NCBI RefSeq assembly: GCF_018918345.1
Contig: NZ_JAHLQI010000002.1
Coordinates: 186,001-250,000 of the forward strand
Origin: Butyricicoccus intestinisimiae
GTDB lineage: Bacteria; Bacillota; Clostridia; Oscillospirales; Butyricicoccaceae
Direction: 5' to 3'
DNA length: 64,000 bases
Positions 16,239 through 24,644 of this stretch are shown here, in pieces (positions within the stretch are counted from its first letter, which is position 1; each line of letters opens with the position of its first letter). A model generated the notes under the pieces. The model was not told where the DNA came from. It did no database searches and worked only from the letters and a program-made list of their open reading frames with translations. Both the position numbers and the translations under genes were made by a program.

Positions 16239-17420
16239 TTAGTACTTAACCCAAACTTCGCCGTTGTTTGCGGACTCTACGCACTTCTCAATCCACTTGA
16301 CGCCAGCCAGACCAGCTTCAACGTCCGGATACCAGAAGTCGCCGTACTCTTCTTCGCCCTTGCTCATGCCCTCGATAGCCAGAGCAAAACGACGATACAG
16401 GTTTGCCCATGCCTCGAACAGACCCTCTGCATGGCCGCCGCCAATACGGTCTTCTACACGAGCTTCCTCGTACAGGTAGCCTGCGCCACGCTCCAGACGG
16501 CGTACCGGCTCGCCCTCGATTTCATAAGTCATCTGGTTCGGACGCTCATCATCCCACTCGATGGAAGCCTTGGAACCAACAACACGGATGACATGACCGT
16601 GGCGTGCGCCGCAGTTGATGGAAGAGGACCAGCAGTAAACCTTTGCGCCCTCCTGTACATGCTCGGAACCGTTCAGACGCATCAGGGTGAATGCGTTGTC
16701 CTCCAGCTCACGGCCTTCTACGAAAGCATCCTTGGAGCACAGAACCTTGTCAATCTTCATATCCGGAATCATTGCCTCGATGATGTACAGGCAATGGGTG
16801 CCAACGTCTGCCATGGCAAAGGACGGGCCTGCCTTCTTCGGGTCAAAGCGCCACTTTGCAGCCGCATTGGTCTCCTCAATTTTGTAGTTGTAGCCGCCGA
16901 ACGCAAATGACATGTTGATCACGCGGATGTCGCCCAGATCGCCGTTCTTAATCATCTGGCGAGCCTGCTGAATCATCTGATGGCCGGAGTAGCCGTAGGT
17001 GACGCCGACAACCAGATTCTTCTTCTTTGCCAGAGCAACCAGCTCCTCGCCTTCCTCGGTGCTGAAGCACAGCGGCTTCTCGCATACAACATGGATGCCG
17101 GCTTCCAGAGCAGCCTTGCACACTTCATAGTGCACGCTGTTCGGAGTAGCGATGGAAACAGCCTCAATGCCGTCCTCGCGCTGTGCTTCCTTCTCGAACA
17201 TGGTCTTGTAGTCCGGATAGCAGCGGTCCGGATCAATGCCCAGCTCAGCGGCAAATGCCATGCCGCGCTCCGGATTGATGTCGAATGCACCTGCTACCAG
17301 CTGGAAGTTGTTGTCGCGCAGTGCTGCGGAGCGATGAATGTAGCCGATCTGGCTGCCCTTGCCGCCGCCAACCATAGCCCAGCGAATCGGATGATCCAGA
17401 ACCTTAGAACCGTTAATCAT
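16239..17420 (-). CDS. Gfo/Idh/MocA-family oxidoreductase
   Basis: 393-residue NAD(P)-dependent sugar or cyclitol dehydrogenase. The N-terminal Rossmann fold has VGGGKGSQIGYIHR near residue 18-31, and the family signature EKPLCFS near 130 holds the catalytic-region Lys. The C-terminal alpha/beta substrate domain includes GTHCLYIIEAM, where the His is a likely catalytic residue. ATG 17420 is used because AGGAGG is eight bases away; the ATG at 17426 is only two bases from it. It is downstream of a TIM-barrel isomerase, and an AraC regulator is divergent. Substrate unknown; gut relatives act on inositols, glucosides or C-glycosides. Confidence 0.85.
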   Translation of the reverse strand: MINGSKVLDHPIRWAMVGGGKGSQIGYIHRSAALRDNNFQLVAGAFDINPERGMAFAAELGIDPDRCYPDYKTMFEKEAQREDGIEAVSIATPNSVHYEVCKAALEAGIHVVCEKPLCFSTEEGEELVALAKKKNLVVGVTYGYSGHQMIQQARQMIKNGDLGDIRVINMSFAFGGYNYKIEETNAAAKWRFDPKKAGPSFAMADVGTHCLYIIEAMIPDMKIDKVLCSKDAFVEGRELEDNAFTLMRLNGSEHVQEGAKVYCWSSSINCGARHGHVIRVVGSKASIEWDDERPNQMTYEIEGEPVRRLERGAGYLYEEARVEDRIGGGHAEGLFEAWANLYRRFALAIEGMSKGEEEYGDFWYPDVEAGLAGVKWIEKCVESANNGEVWVKY

Positions 17421-17478
17421 AGTCATTTCCTCCTAAAAAACTTCTTCTATAAACTCTCTGTGAAAACTCTCAAAAAAA

Positions 17479-18411
17479 TCAGATGTGATAGCCGACAGAC
17501 TTCAGATAGTCTACGCTGCGCTTGACGTCGCGCAGAGAGGTGTCGGAATTACGCGGATCGCGCTCCTGCTCGATGGTGATGTAGCCGCTGTAGCCGATGT
17601 CCTCCAGTGCCTGCTTGATTGCCGGATAGTCCAGCGCGCCGGTGCCGATCGGGCACATCGCGCCCTTGCCGCAGCCGTCAAAGAAGCGGATGTGCTCGCC
17701 CAAAACTTCCTCATATACCTTCTGGTCAACGTCCTTGAAGTGCACGTAGTCCAGCTTGTCCTGATACTTCTTCAGGTAGGTCACCGGATCCATGCCGGAG
17801 TAGTACAGATGGCCGGTATCCAAGCACAGACCGCAGACATCATACGGAATGTCCTGCATGATGCGCTCGATTTCATCGGAGAACTCGATGTAGGTGCCTG
17901 CGTGCGGATGAATGACCGGACGCACGCCCCAGCTGTTTGCTCTGTCGCAGACAGCGCGCACGTTCTTGACGAAAGCAGCCCACTGCTCGTCATCCATGCG
18001 CGGTGCGCGGTCGGAATGACCTGCGTTGAAGTCGCGCTCGTCATGCCCCCAGTCCATAACCGTCAGATACGGCGTCGGCCACTTCTGACCCTCGTGTACC
18101 GGCAGCTTCGGCATCTTCGGATCGGTGATGAGCTTGCAGATGTCATCGACAGCCTTGAGCACGCTCGGCTGGTTTTCCGGCGTTACCAGATCATGGAAGA
18201 TGGTGCCGACCACGATGCCCAGACCGTTCTTGTTCAGCTCCTCTGCCACGAGGTCAACATCGTTCGGGATGTAGCCCCAAGGGCCAAGCTCGATGGCACG
18301 ATAGCCTGCCTGACTTGCTTCGGACAGCACACGGGTCCAAGGCGGCAGATACGGGTTTTTCGGATCGTCTACGCCCCAGCAGCTCGGAGCGCCGCAAATG
18401 TTCATGCTCAT
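17479..18411 (-). CDS. Sugar phosphate isomerase/epimerase (xylose-isomerase-like TIM barrel)
   Basis: 310-residue TIM-barrel protein of the IolE/hydroxypyruvate-isomerase type. Probable metal ligands are seen in HPHAGTYIEF, LDTGHLYYSG, YVHFKDVD and the C-terminal YITIEQERDP. The start at 18411 follows AAGGAG at nine bases; the longer in-frame opening at 18459 has no ribosome site. It is 58 bases upstream of the Gfo/Idh/MocA gene and divergent from the AraC regulator. The pair therefore probably oxidises and then isomerises or epimerises the same sugar or cyclitol. Confidence 0.85.
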   Translation of the reverse strand: MSMNICGAPSCWGVDDPKNPYLPPWTRVLSEASQAGYRAIELGPWGYIPNDVDLVAEELNKNGLGIVVGTIFHDLVTPENQPSVLKAVDDICKLITDPKMPKLPVHEGQKWPTPYLTVMDWGHDERDFNAGHSDRAPRMDDEQWAAFVKNVRAVCDRANSWGVRPVIHPHAGTYIEFSDEIERIMQDIPYDVCGLCLDTGHLYYSGMDPVTYLKKYQDKLDYVHFKDVDQKVYEEVLGEHIRFFDGCGKGAMCPIGTGALDYPAIKQALEDIGYSGYITIEQERDPRNSDTSLRDVKRSVDYLKSVGYHI

Positions 18412-18494
18412 AGGTACAATCTCCTTTTCTATACTCACGCGGTCTGGTGAAAACCTCACAATCTTGTTGCCAGCTTGTGTATCACCAGCTTGTT

Positions 18495-18523
18495 TTGACG
18501 GTTTGTCGTTCCTGTGTTATGAT
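18495..18523 (+). promoter_or_regulatory. Promoter of the AraC-type regulator
   Basis: TTGACG (18495-18500), a 17-bp spacer and TATGAT (18518-18523), about 145 bases before the regulator start. A minus-strand TATAAT for the divergent isomerase gene overlaps it at 18527-18532. Confidence 0.55.
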
Positions 18524-18669
18524 TCTATTATACGAAATGTTGGAAAAAATACCTTCATTATCTTGTATCTTGACCGACAATTTCACCTGATATTTTGCAC
18601 AAAATTGCTGCAATTTTTTTGTACACTACACTATCTTGTTGTTTTGTTTCGTTTGGAAGGAGTATGACC

Positions 18670-19542
18670 ATGAAAGACATCCAGACCTTTTCCGACCGTG
18701 TGTTCGAAAGCGGCGTTCTTCCGGTGCTCGTCAATGCCAACCGGCAGGACTACGGCAAGGCCAAGCATGACCGCCCGATGCACGGGCACGACTCCATGTG
18801 CGAGCTGCTGCTGTGCTACCGCGGCTTCGGCACCTACAACGTCAACGACTTCTCCTATATGATTCAGGAGGGCGATTTCATTTATTACAACTGCGGCGAG
18901 CTGCACGAGGTCGTGTCCAACACCGACGTGGAAATCGGCACGTACTGCTTCGGCTTTTCCAACGTGCAGTTTCGCGGGCTGCCCGTCAATCACTGCATTC
19001 CGTCCAGCAGCCCGCATGTCCGCGCCTCGCAGGTGCAGTTTCCGTTTCTGCGCAATCTCGCGGAGCAAATTCTCGCGCTCAACGACGGCACGCCGCCGCA
19101 GCAGCTGACCGCCCAGACGCTCGGCATCTCTCTGCTCATGCTGGCGGCGCAAATGCCCGTCACCCAGCAGGACAGCGTTGTGCGCAGCTCCGCTTCCCTG
19201 CTCACCCGCCGCATCAAGGACTATATTGACGCCCACTACACCGAGCCGCTTAAGCTGGAGGACATCGCCGCCGCGCTCGGATGCAGCGTACCGTATCTGG
19301 CGCACACCTTCAAGGACGCCACCGGCTATTCGCCGATTCAATACGCCATTCGCCGCCGCATCGGCTTGGCGCAGACCCTGCTCATCTCCACCGATCATTC
19401 CGCCACCCGCATCGCAACGATGGTGGGCTACGACAACACCAACTATTTTAACTCGCTGTTCACGCGCATTGTCGGCACGACGCCGATTCAGTACCGGAAA
19501 AAGTATCTGGAAGCGCTGTGTGGGGAACGAAATCAGATGTAA
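18670..19542 (+). CDS. AraC-family transcriptional regulator
   Basis: 290-residue regulator. The N-terminal cupin-like sensor, about residues 20-130 (PMHGHDSMCELLLCYRG, EGDFIYYNCGELHEV), probably binds a sugar. The C-terminal double helix-turn-helix, about 185-290, has LEDIAAALGCSVPYLAHTFK and ATRIATMVGYDNTNYFNSLF. The ATG at 18670 is preferred because it lies seven bases from AAGGAG; another ATG at 18664 is too close. Divergent placement suggests control of the isomerase and Gfo/Idh/MocA pair. Confidence 0.88.
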   Translation: MKDIQTFSDRVFESGVLPVLVNANRQDYGKAKHDRPMHGHDSMCELLLCYRGFGTYNVNDFSYMIQEGDFIYYNCGELHEVVSNTDVEIGTYCFGFSNVQFRGLPVNHCIPSSSPHVRASQVQFPFLRNLAEQILALNDGTPPQQLTAQTLGISLLMLAAQMPVTQQDSVVRSSASLLTRRIKDYIDAHYTEPLKLEDIAAALGCSVPYLAHTFKDATGYSPIQYAIRRRIGLAQTLLISTDHSATRIATMVGYDNTNYFNSLFTRIVGTTPIQYRKKYLEALCGERNQM

Positions 19543-19550
19543 GGCGTGTT

Positions 19551-19577
19551 TTAGCACTCTCGTCACCAGAGTGCTAA
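19551..19577 (+). promoter_or_regulatory. CIRCE element 1 (HrcA operator)
   Basis: Perfect TTAGCACTC-N9-GAGTGCTAA inverted repeat, the known HrcA binding site, starting eight bases after the AraC stop and 220 bases before hsp20. It is followed by ATTGTTTACAA. Confidence 0.95.
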
Positions 19578-19718
19578 TTGTTTACAATTTATTCACAAAT
19601 CATGCCATCTTTTTTCATAACTGCGGCCTATACTATAGTCAGTTCAAGAGAGGAGCACCAAAGAGGAAGGCTCCGCAAGAAAGAAGGCAGCTAAGATGCA
19701 GCAGGATTTCACCCATTG

Positions 19719-19745
19719 TTAGCACTCAGCTATCGAGAGTGCCAA
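19719..19745 (+). promoter_or_regulatory. CIRCE element 2 (HrcA operator)
   Basis: TTAGCACTC-N9-GAGTGCCAA, one base off the perfect inverted repeat, 168 bp after the first copy and 52 bases before hsp20. It is again followed by AATTGTTTACAA, so the whole operator with its flank seems duplicated. Confidence 0.9.
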
Positions 19746-19797
19746 TTGTTTACAAATAAAAAACTCTCTGATTTGACTATCGAAAGGACGATTGATT

Positions 19798-20226
19798 ATG
19801 TTTGGCATGGTACCGTTTGATTACAACAACCACAATTGGTTTGACGCATTTGACAACTTTGAAAAGAACTTCTTCGGCAACAGCAATGTTGATCTGCCGG
19901 ACTTCCGCACCGACATTCGCGCAGTAGATGACAAGTACATCTTAGAAGCTGAGCTGCCGGGCTTTAACAAGGAAGACATTCAGCTGGATGTCAAGGATGG
20001 TATTCTGACCATTACTGCCCAGCACACCGAGAACGAGGACGAGAAAAACGACAAGGGCGAATACATCCGCCGCGAACGCCGTTACGGCTCGTTCCGCCGC
20101 AGCTTTGATGTCTCCGGCATTGATGAAAACGCCATCACCGCTTCCTACAAGGACGGTGTTCTGGAGCTGACGCTGCCGAAAGCACAGCAGGTTCTGCCGG
20201 AATCCAAGAAGATTATGATTGAGTAA
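19798..20226 (+). CDS. Small heat-shock protein, Hsp20/alpha-crystallin family
   Basis: 142-residue ATP-independent holdase. The alpha-crystallin domain runs from about residue 38 to 130, with DIRAVDDKYILEAELPGF at its start and the A-x-x-x-G-V-L motif (ASYKDGVLELTLPKA) near its end; a short IxI-like tail follows. AAAGGA lies nine bases before the ATG; the TTG two codons earlier is too close to the ribosome site. Two CIRCE operators upstream indicate HrcA-controlled induction by heat or protein damage. Confidence 0.95.
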   Translation: MFGMVPFDYNNHNWFDAFDNFEKNFFGNSNVDLPDFRTDIRAVDDKYILEAELPGFNKEDIQLDVKDGILTITAQHTENEDEKNDKGEYIRRERRYGSFRRSFDVSGIDENAITASYKDGVLELTLPKAQQVLPESKKIMIE

Positions 20227-20252
20227 GCCTTCTCTTTTCCATATCATTCATG

Positions 20253-20290
20253 AAAAAAGGTACGCAGCGATGAGCTGCGTACCTTTTTGT
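20253..20290. terminator. Bidirectional terminator between hsp20 and the MFS gene
   Basis: AAAAAGGTACGCAG / CTGCGTACCTTTTT stem with a seven-base loop (20253-20287), followed by T-rich sequence on both sides. The genes converge here. Confidence 0.85.
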
Positions 20291-21466
20291 TTATGATTTT
20301 TTCCTGCCGTGCGCGACAAACAGCACGGTCGAAAGCAGCATGAGCGCGATGAGCACATACAGCACGTACATGCCGCCGCGGATGCCGATTTGATCGGCAA
20401 TGACGCCGATGACGCTTTGCGTGACAGCGGCGCCGACGCCGGGAATGACGATAAACATGCCCATGCACATCGGATACCGCCCAATCAGGTTGTCACTGCC
20501 GCCCAGCGTTGTGCCGTACATGCCCGCGATGAACAGACCGATGCCGAACGTGCCAATCGCCATCGGAACCAGCGAGTGGCTGCACATCATGACGGAAAAG
20601 CAGACGGCGGTTCCGATTGTCATGACGCAAATCATGTGCTGCGGCGAAAAGCGTGTGGCGAACCATGCGCTGGCGAACCGCCCGATGAGCAGCGCGCCCC
20701 ACAGCGCCGTGGCAAGCAGCTGCGCGGTCTGCGCATCCGCTGCACCGGAGTCGATGAAAAAGGTCACGAGCCAGCCGATAACCGACGCTTCAAATGCGAG
20801 ATAGCACAGCAGCAGCACACTGCAAATCCAAAAAATGCCCTGCTTCAAAAATCCCCAGTCGATTTTTCCTGTCGGTTCCTGCACGCAAAACGCATCCGGT
20901 CCAATCTGCGTGCGCACGCCGTGCAGCAGCGAGATGATGCCGATCGCAATCGTGATGCCGAACGCCATGCGCCAAGACGTGCCGCACACCATCATGATGA
21001 GCGGTGCCGCGCAGGCGCCAACGGCAAAAAACGCCTGTGCCAGATTGAGCAGGCTGCTGTCATTGTTGGACACCATGCTGGTGATTTGATTGCCGATGTT
21101 CGCGGTGCTGCCCTTGCAAATGCCGGTCAGCAGCATGGCAAAAATTAACAGCACCGGATTGCCGGACACCATCATGATTGCCAGACCGACAAACGCCAGC
21201 GCGCCAAAAAACAGATACGTGCACTTGGCGCCCAAGCGTCTTGCCGCCAGACTGACCCCAATGCCCATCGCCAGATACCCGATTTGCTGCGCGGACATCA
21301 TCCAGCCGCCGACCTGATAGCTGATGTGGTATTCCGCTTTGATGGACGGCAGTGCCGAGCCGATCAGCGTCAGATAAATACCCATCGCCAGATACGCCAG
21401 AAAAATGTCCTGCATCAAATAGCGGTGTGCCCTCGGCATCTCCCGCATGACAGATGGTTTTCCCAT
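20291..21466 (-). CDS. Major facilitator superfamily transporter
   Basis: 391-residue, 12-helix membrane protein with the N-terminal MFS fold. It resembles sugar or drug MFS carriers of the FucP/YfkF sort: LTLIGSALPSIKAEYHISYQVGGWMM-type TM1-TM2, and a basic ARRLGAK loop between TM2 and TM3. GGGAGG lies seven bases before the ATG. It stands alone between terminators. The substrate cannot be inferred. Confidence 0.8.
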   Translation of the reverse strand: MGKPSVMREMPRAHRYLMQDIFLAYLAMGIYLTLIGSALPSIKAEYHISYQVGGWMMSAQQIGYLAMGIGVSLAARRLGAKCTYLFFGALAFVGLAIMMVSGNPVLLIFAMLLTGICKGSTANIGNQITSMVSNNDSSLLNLAQAFFAVGACAAPLIMMVCGTSWRMAFGITIAIGIISLLHGVRTQIGPDAFCVQEPTGKIDWGFLKQGIFWICSVLLLCYLAFEASVIGWLVTFFIDSGAADAQTAQLLATALWGALLIGRFASAWFATRFSPQHMICVMTIGTAVCFSVMMCSHSLVPMAIGTFGIGLFIAGMYGTTLGGSDNLIGRYPMCMGMFIVIPGVGAAVTQSVIGVIADQIGIRGGMYVLYVLIALMLLSTVLFVAHGRKKS

Positions 21467-21560
21467 AAATTTTCCTCCCGTTTCTTTACCAGTGATATCT
21501 GGATTATACCACGGGATGCACGTGTTCGGCTATGCCTTATCACGCCAAATTCTTGCACAA

Positions 21561-21592
21561 AAAAAGCGGACTTCCCGAGAAGTCCGCTTTTT
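21561..21592 (-). terminator. Terminator of the dnaX-ybaB-recR unit
   Basis: Perfect stem AAAAAGCGGACTTC / GAAGTCCGCTTTTT with loop CCGA, four bases after the recR stop. Confidence 0.9.
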
Positions 21593-21595
21593 GGT

Positions 21596-22198
21596 TTACT
21601 CGATATTGTGTCTGCCGTCCAGTGCGCGCATCAGCGTCACTTCGTCGATATACTCCAGCTGTCCGCCAACCGGAATGCCGTATGCAAGGCGGCTGACGCG
21701 AATGTGAAACGGCTTGAGCAGCCGTGCCAAATACATCGCCGTCGCTTCGCCCTCCGTGTCCGGATTGGTCGCCAGAATCACTTCTTCGATGTCCTCCTCT
21801 GCCACGCGATGCAGCAGCTCCCGAATGCTCAAATCATCCGGTCCGACATGGTTGAGCGGAGAAATCGTGCCGTGCAGCACATGATACAGCCCCTGATATT
21901 CGCGCGTCTTTTCAAACGCCAGCACGTCCTTCGGGTCTGCCACGACGCAAATCGTCTTGTGATCCCGTGCCGGATCCGCGCAAATCGGGCACAGCTCTTC
22001 ATCCGTCAGGTTCTGACACACAGGACACAGATGAATTGTGTTTTTCGCGGCGGTAATCGCCTGCGCGAGCTTGTCCGCGTCCTCTTTGGGCAGATTTAAA
22101 ATGTGAAACGCCAACCGCTGCGCCGTCTTGCGCCCGATGCCGGGGAGCTTGGAAAACTCATCAATCAGCGTTTCGACAGATGGTGCAAAATAATTCAT
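21596..22198 (-). CDS. recR: Recombination mediator RecR
   Basis: 200-residue DNA-binding protein that helps load RecA in gap repair. It has a helix-hairpin-helix at [17 protein letters not shown], a four-Cys zinc finger ([16 protein letters not shown]) and a Toprim domain ([16 protein letters not shown] onward). ATG 22198 is chosen; it has no strong ribosome site but starts six bases after the ybaB stop and is probably translationally coupled. dnaX-ybaB-recR is the classic bacterial order. Confidence 0.95.
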   Translation of the reverse strand: MNYFAPSVETLIDEFSKLPGIGRKTAQRLAFHILNLPKEDADKLAQAITAAKNTIHLCPVCQNLTDEELCPICADPARDHKTICVVADPKDVLAFEKTREYQGLYHVLHGTISPLNHVGPDDLSIRELLHRVAEEDIEEVILATNPDTEGEATAMYLARLLKPFHIRVSRLAYGIPVGGQLEYIDEVTLMRALDGRHNIE

Positions 22199-22204
22199 GG
22201 ACAA

Positions 22205-22564
22205 TTAAAACAGTCCCGGCATACCGCCGCCGGTTGCCTGCTTCATGATGGCTGCGCTCTCCTCGTCTGCCTGCTTAAGTGCCTGATTGACCGCAGTGAC
22301 GATGAGATCCTGCAGCATTTCTACATCATCCGGATCCACTGCTTCCGGATCCAGCTTGAGGCTGACCAGATTGTTGGAGCCCTTGACAACAGCGGTCACT
22401 GCGCCGCCGCCTGCGGTCGCGGTGTATTCCTTGTTGCCCAGCTCCTCCTGTGCCTTGACCATTTCTTCCTGCATCTTCTGCGCCTTTTTAATCATCGCGC
22501 TCATGTTCATGCCGCCGCCCATGCCGGCGCCGCCTCTGCCATATCCGTTAAACTTTCTAGCCAT
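22205..22564 (-). CDS. YbaB/EbfC nucleoid-associated protein
   Basis: 119-residue DNA-binding protein that forms a tweezer-like dimer. The core MSAMIKKAQKMQEEMVKAQEEL helix and the VTAVVKGSNNLVSLKLDPE strands match the family. The N-terminus carries a glycine-rich segment (GYGRGGAGMGGGM) that is longer than usual. AGGAGG lies seven bases before ATG 22564. Confidence 0.95.
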   Translation of the reverse strand: MARKFNGYGRGGAGMGGGMNMSAMIKKAQKMQEEMVKAQEELGNKEYTATAGGGAVTAVVKGSNNLVSLKLDPEAVDPDDVEMLQDLIVTAVNQALKQADEESAAIMKQATGGGMPGLF

Positions 22565-22580
22565 TGTTGTTCCTCCTGTT

Positions 22581-24197
22581 TCAATCGTTGATCTCAACAT
22601 TTATATTCAGTTCACCGGCTCTGCGAATGACCTCATCCACAGGGTTCGCTTTCGTGGAAAGCGTGCCGATGCTGCTTTCTTCCAATACTTTGATGCGCAA
22701 ATTTTTTCCGGTTACCTGCTGCGCCGCCTTTGCCAGTGCCTGCTTGACGATGGTTTCATTGCACAAGTCGCAGGTAAACGGGTCATCACACAGCACATAC
22801 AATTCTTTTCCGGAAATGACACCCTTCGCCATCGTCAGCTGGGCGAATTTGCTCATCGGCAGCAAGCTCTTTGTTGCCATCGTGATGTCATTCCACTGCG
22901 GGCTGCTCTCCAGCTTTTTGGGCGGTGCAGACGGCTTTTGCTGTGCCATCGGCGGCAGCTCGTCCTCTGCGGGCGGCGGCGCATCTGCATCGGACGGGAA
23001 TCCGTCCTCCGGTTCCGCCTGCTGCCGAGCCGCCGGTGCCGCTGCCACGATGCCATGCGCCAGCTTTTCTTCCAGCGCATCCACGCGGCCGCTCAGCGTG
23101 TCATAATCGTCTGCCGTCAGCTCACACAGCCGAACCACACACAGCTCCGCTTCAATGCGGCGGTTTGCCGCGTGCGGAATGCGCAGCAGCGATTCCTGCA
23201 AAATTTTTGTGTACGCGAGCAGGCGCGAAGCCGGTATCTGCCCGCACAGCTGCTGTACGGTCTGGTACGAATACGCCGGAGACAGCAGAGCGGAAACATC
23301 CTGCCTGCTCGTCTTGACCAGCAGCATATCCCGAATGAGTCCGAGCAACTGGTCGAGCACAGCGCCCAGCTCTCTGCCTGCGGTGTAGCTCTCTCCGAGC
23401 TGCTGCATCGCGGCGGTCAAATCGCCCGCCAGAATATGCCGCATCAAATCGACGGCGGTATCGCCCGCCAGAATGCCGACACCGGCAGCCACGCGTTCCT
23501 CGTCAATCGGCTCGCCGCTGCCTGCTGCCGCGCGGTCGAGAATGGACAGCGCATCGCGCATCGCGCCGTCCGCCAGCCGCGCAATCATGCGCGCGCCGCT
23601 GTCGGTCAGCGGAATCGCTTCTTCCTCCGCGATTTCCTTGAGCCGCACCGCAATGTCATGCGGCGCAATGCGGCGGAAGTCAAACCGCTGACAGCGCGAG
23701 AGAATCGTTGCCGGTACTTTATTGATTTCCGTTGTTGCCAGAATAAACAGCACATGCTCCGGCGGCTCTTCCAGCGTCTTGAGCAGCGCATTGAACGCGC
23801 CCTGCGACAGCATATGTACCTCGTCGATGATGTACACGCGCTTTTTGACGGACGCCGGTGCATACCGCACTTCGTCGCGAATGTCGCGGATGTTGTCTAC
23901 GCCGTTGTTGGACGCTGCGTCAATCTCGACAACGTCCAGAATGCTGCCGTCCATGATGCCGCGGCACGCCGGACAGGTGCCGCACGGGTCACCCGCCTGC
24001 AAGTTGGTGCAGTTGACCGCGCGCGCCAGAATTTTCGCACAGGTCGTCTTGCCGGTGCCGCGCGTGCCGGTGAACAGATAGGCATGGGACAGGCGTCCGC
24101 TTTCCAGCTGCGCGCGAAGCGTATCTGTGATGTGCCGCTGTCCGACCACATCGGCAAATTTCGTCGGCCGCCATTTGCGGTACAATGCCTGATACAT
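22581..24197 (-). CDS. dnaX: DNA polymerase III subunits gamma/tau
   Basis: 538-residue clamp-loader ATPase. It begins MYQALYRKWRPTKF. Walker A is GTRGTGKTT near residue 45, followed by a four-Cys zinc module (CTNLQAGDPCGTCPAC), Walker B DEVHM, and sensor/SRC motif LSRCQRFDF. Domain III and a Pro/Glu-rich linker (about 385-430) lead to the tau C-terminus. The start at 24197 follows GGGAGG at seven bases. A longer open frame to 24404 runs backwards through the SRP RNA gene and is not coding. Confidence 0.97.
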   Translation of the reverse strand: MYQALYRKWRPTKFADVVGQRHITDTLRAQLESGRLSHAYLFTGTRGTGKTTCAKILARAVNCTNLQAGDPCGTCPACRGIMDGSILDVVEIDAASNNGVDNIRDIRDEVRYAPASVKKRVYIIDEVHMLSQGAFNALLKTLEEPPEHVLFILATTEINKVPATILSRCQRFDFRRIAPHDIAVRLKEIAEEEAIPLTDSGARMIARLADGAMRDALSILDRAAAGSGEPIDEERVAAGVGILAGDTAVDLMRHILAGDLTAAMQQLGESYTAGRELGAVLDQLLGLIRDMLLVKTSRQDVSALLSPAYSYQTVQQLCGQIPASRLLAYTKILQESLLRIPHAANRRIEAELCVVRLCELTADDYDTLSGRVDALEEKLAHGIVAAAPAARQQAEPEDGFPSDADAPPPAEDELPPMAQQKPSAPPKKLESSPQWNDITMATKSLLPMSKFAQLTMAKGVISGKELYVLCDDPFTCDLCNETIVKQALAKAAQQVTGKNLRIKVLEESSIGTLSTKANPVDEVIRRAGELNINVEIND

Positions 24198-24220
24198 GCA
24201 TTTCCCTCCCAAAGTTGGAA

Positions 24221-24246
24221 AAACGGGCAATCGAAATTGCCCGTTT
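24221..24246 (-). terminator. Terminator of the SRP RNA gene
   Basis: AAACGGGCAA / TTGCCCGTTT stem with loop TTTCGA, then TTCC on the minus strand, between the SRP RNA 3' end and dnaX. Confidence 0.75.
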
Positions 24247-24262
24247 ACATTCCTTGCATCTT

Positions 24263-24579
24263 GCATGGAACGATGCTCCGCATGACCGCGCCCTCCCGTT
24301 GAACTGCGTGCCATATCTGGTACCTGTACTGTTGGACTCGGACTCGGCATTCCTGCGGCACACAATGGGTTCTGCTTAATGCTGCTCGGTTCCCCGCCTG
24401 ACATGGTTCACAGTCCACTGTTGCGAAGGACCGAATCTTCATCATCCTTCAGCACAGGTCAAACAATACGCGCACAGCCCGCATAGGAGGCATTCACCCC
24501 TGCTATAGCGGATTGCAGGTACAGGACACCGCTACCGTCCCGGCTAGCGCAGCCATGCGGAACATCGTTTTCCCAATGC
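24263..24579 (-). ncRNA. ffs: Signal recognition particle RNA, large Firmicutes type
   Basis: About 315-nt RNA on the minus strand. The conserved helix 8 core is clear: GAACCATGTCAGGCGGGGAA followed by CCGAGCAGCA, corresponding to the family pattern GTCAGG...GGAA...AGCAGC. The two ends pair over 15 bases: ACGATGTTCCGCATG at the 5' side with CATGCGGAGCATCGT at the 3' side. This sets approximate boundaries and shows that the 5'/3' Alu-type domain is present. Location immediately before dnaX is typical of Firmicutes. The exact ends are estimated from the promoter and this pairing. Confidence 0.88.
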
Positions 24580-24585
24580 AAAATT

Positions 24586-24614
24586 ATTATACTATATTCT
24601 CGTTGTCAATGCAA
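24586..24614 (-). promoter_or_regulatory. Promoter of the SRP RNA gene
   Basis: Minus strand TTGCAT (24609-24614), 17-bp spacer, TATAAT (24586-24591), seven bases before the inferred 5' end. Confidence 0.75.
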
Positions 24615-24644
24615 TGTATTTATTGCGTGATTGCGCGAATCTTT

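Noticed and set aside
24200-24404. N-terminal extension of dnaX
   Set aside because: The extra codons run through the SRP RNA and its terminator; the DnaX family start MYQALYRKW with GGGAGG is at 24197.
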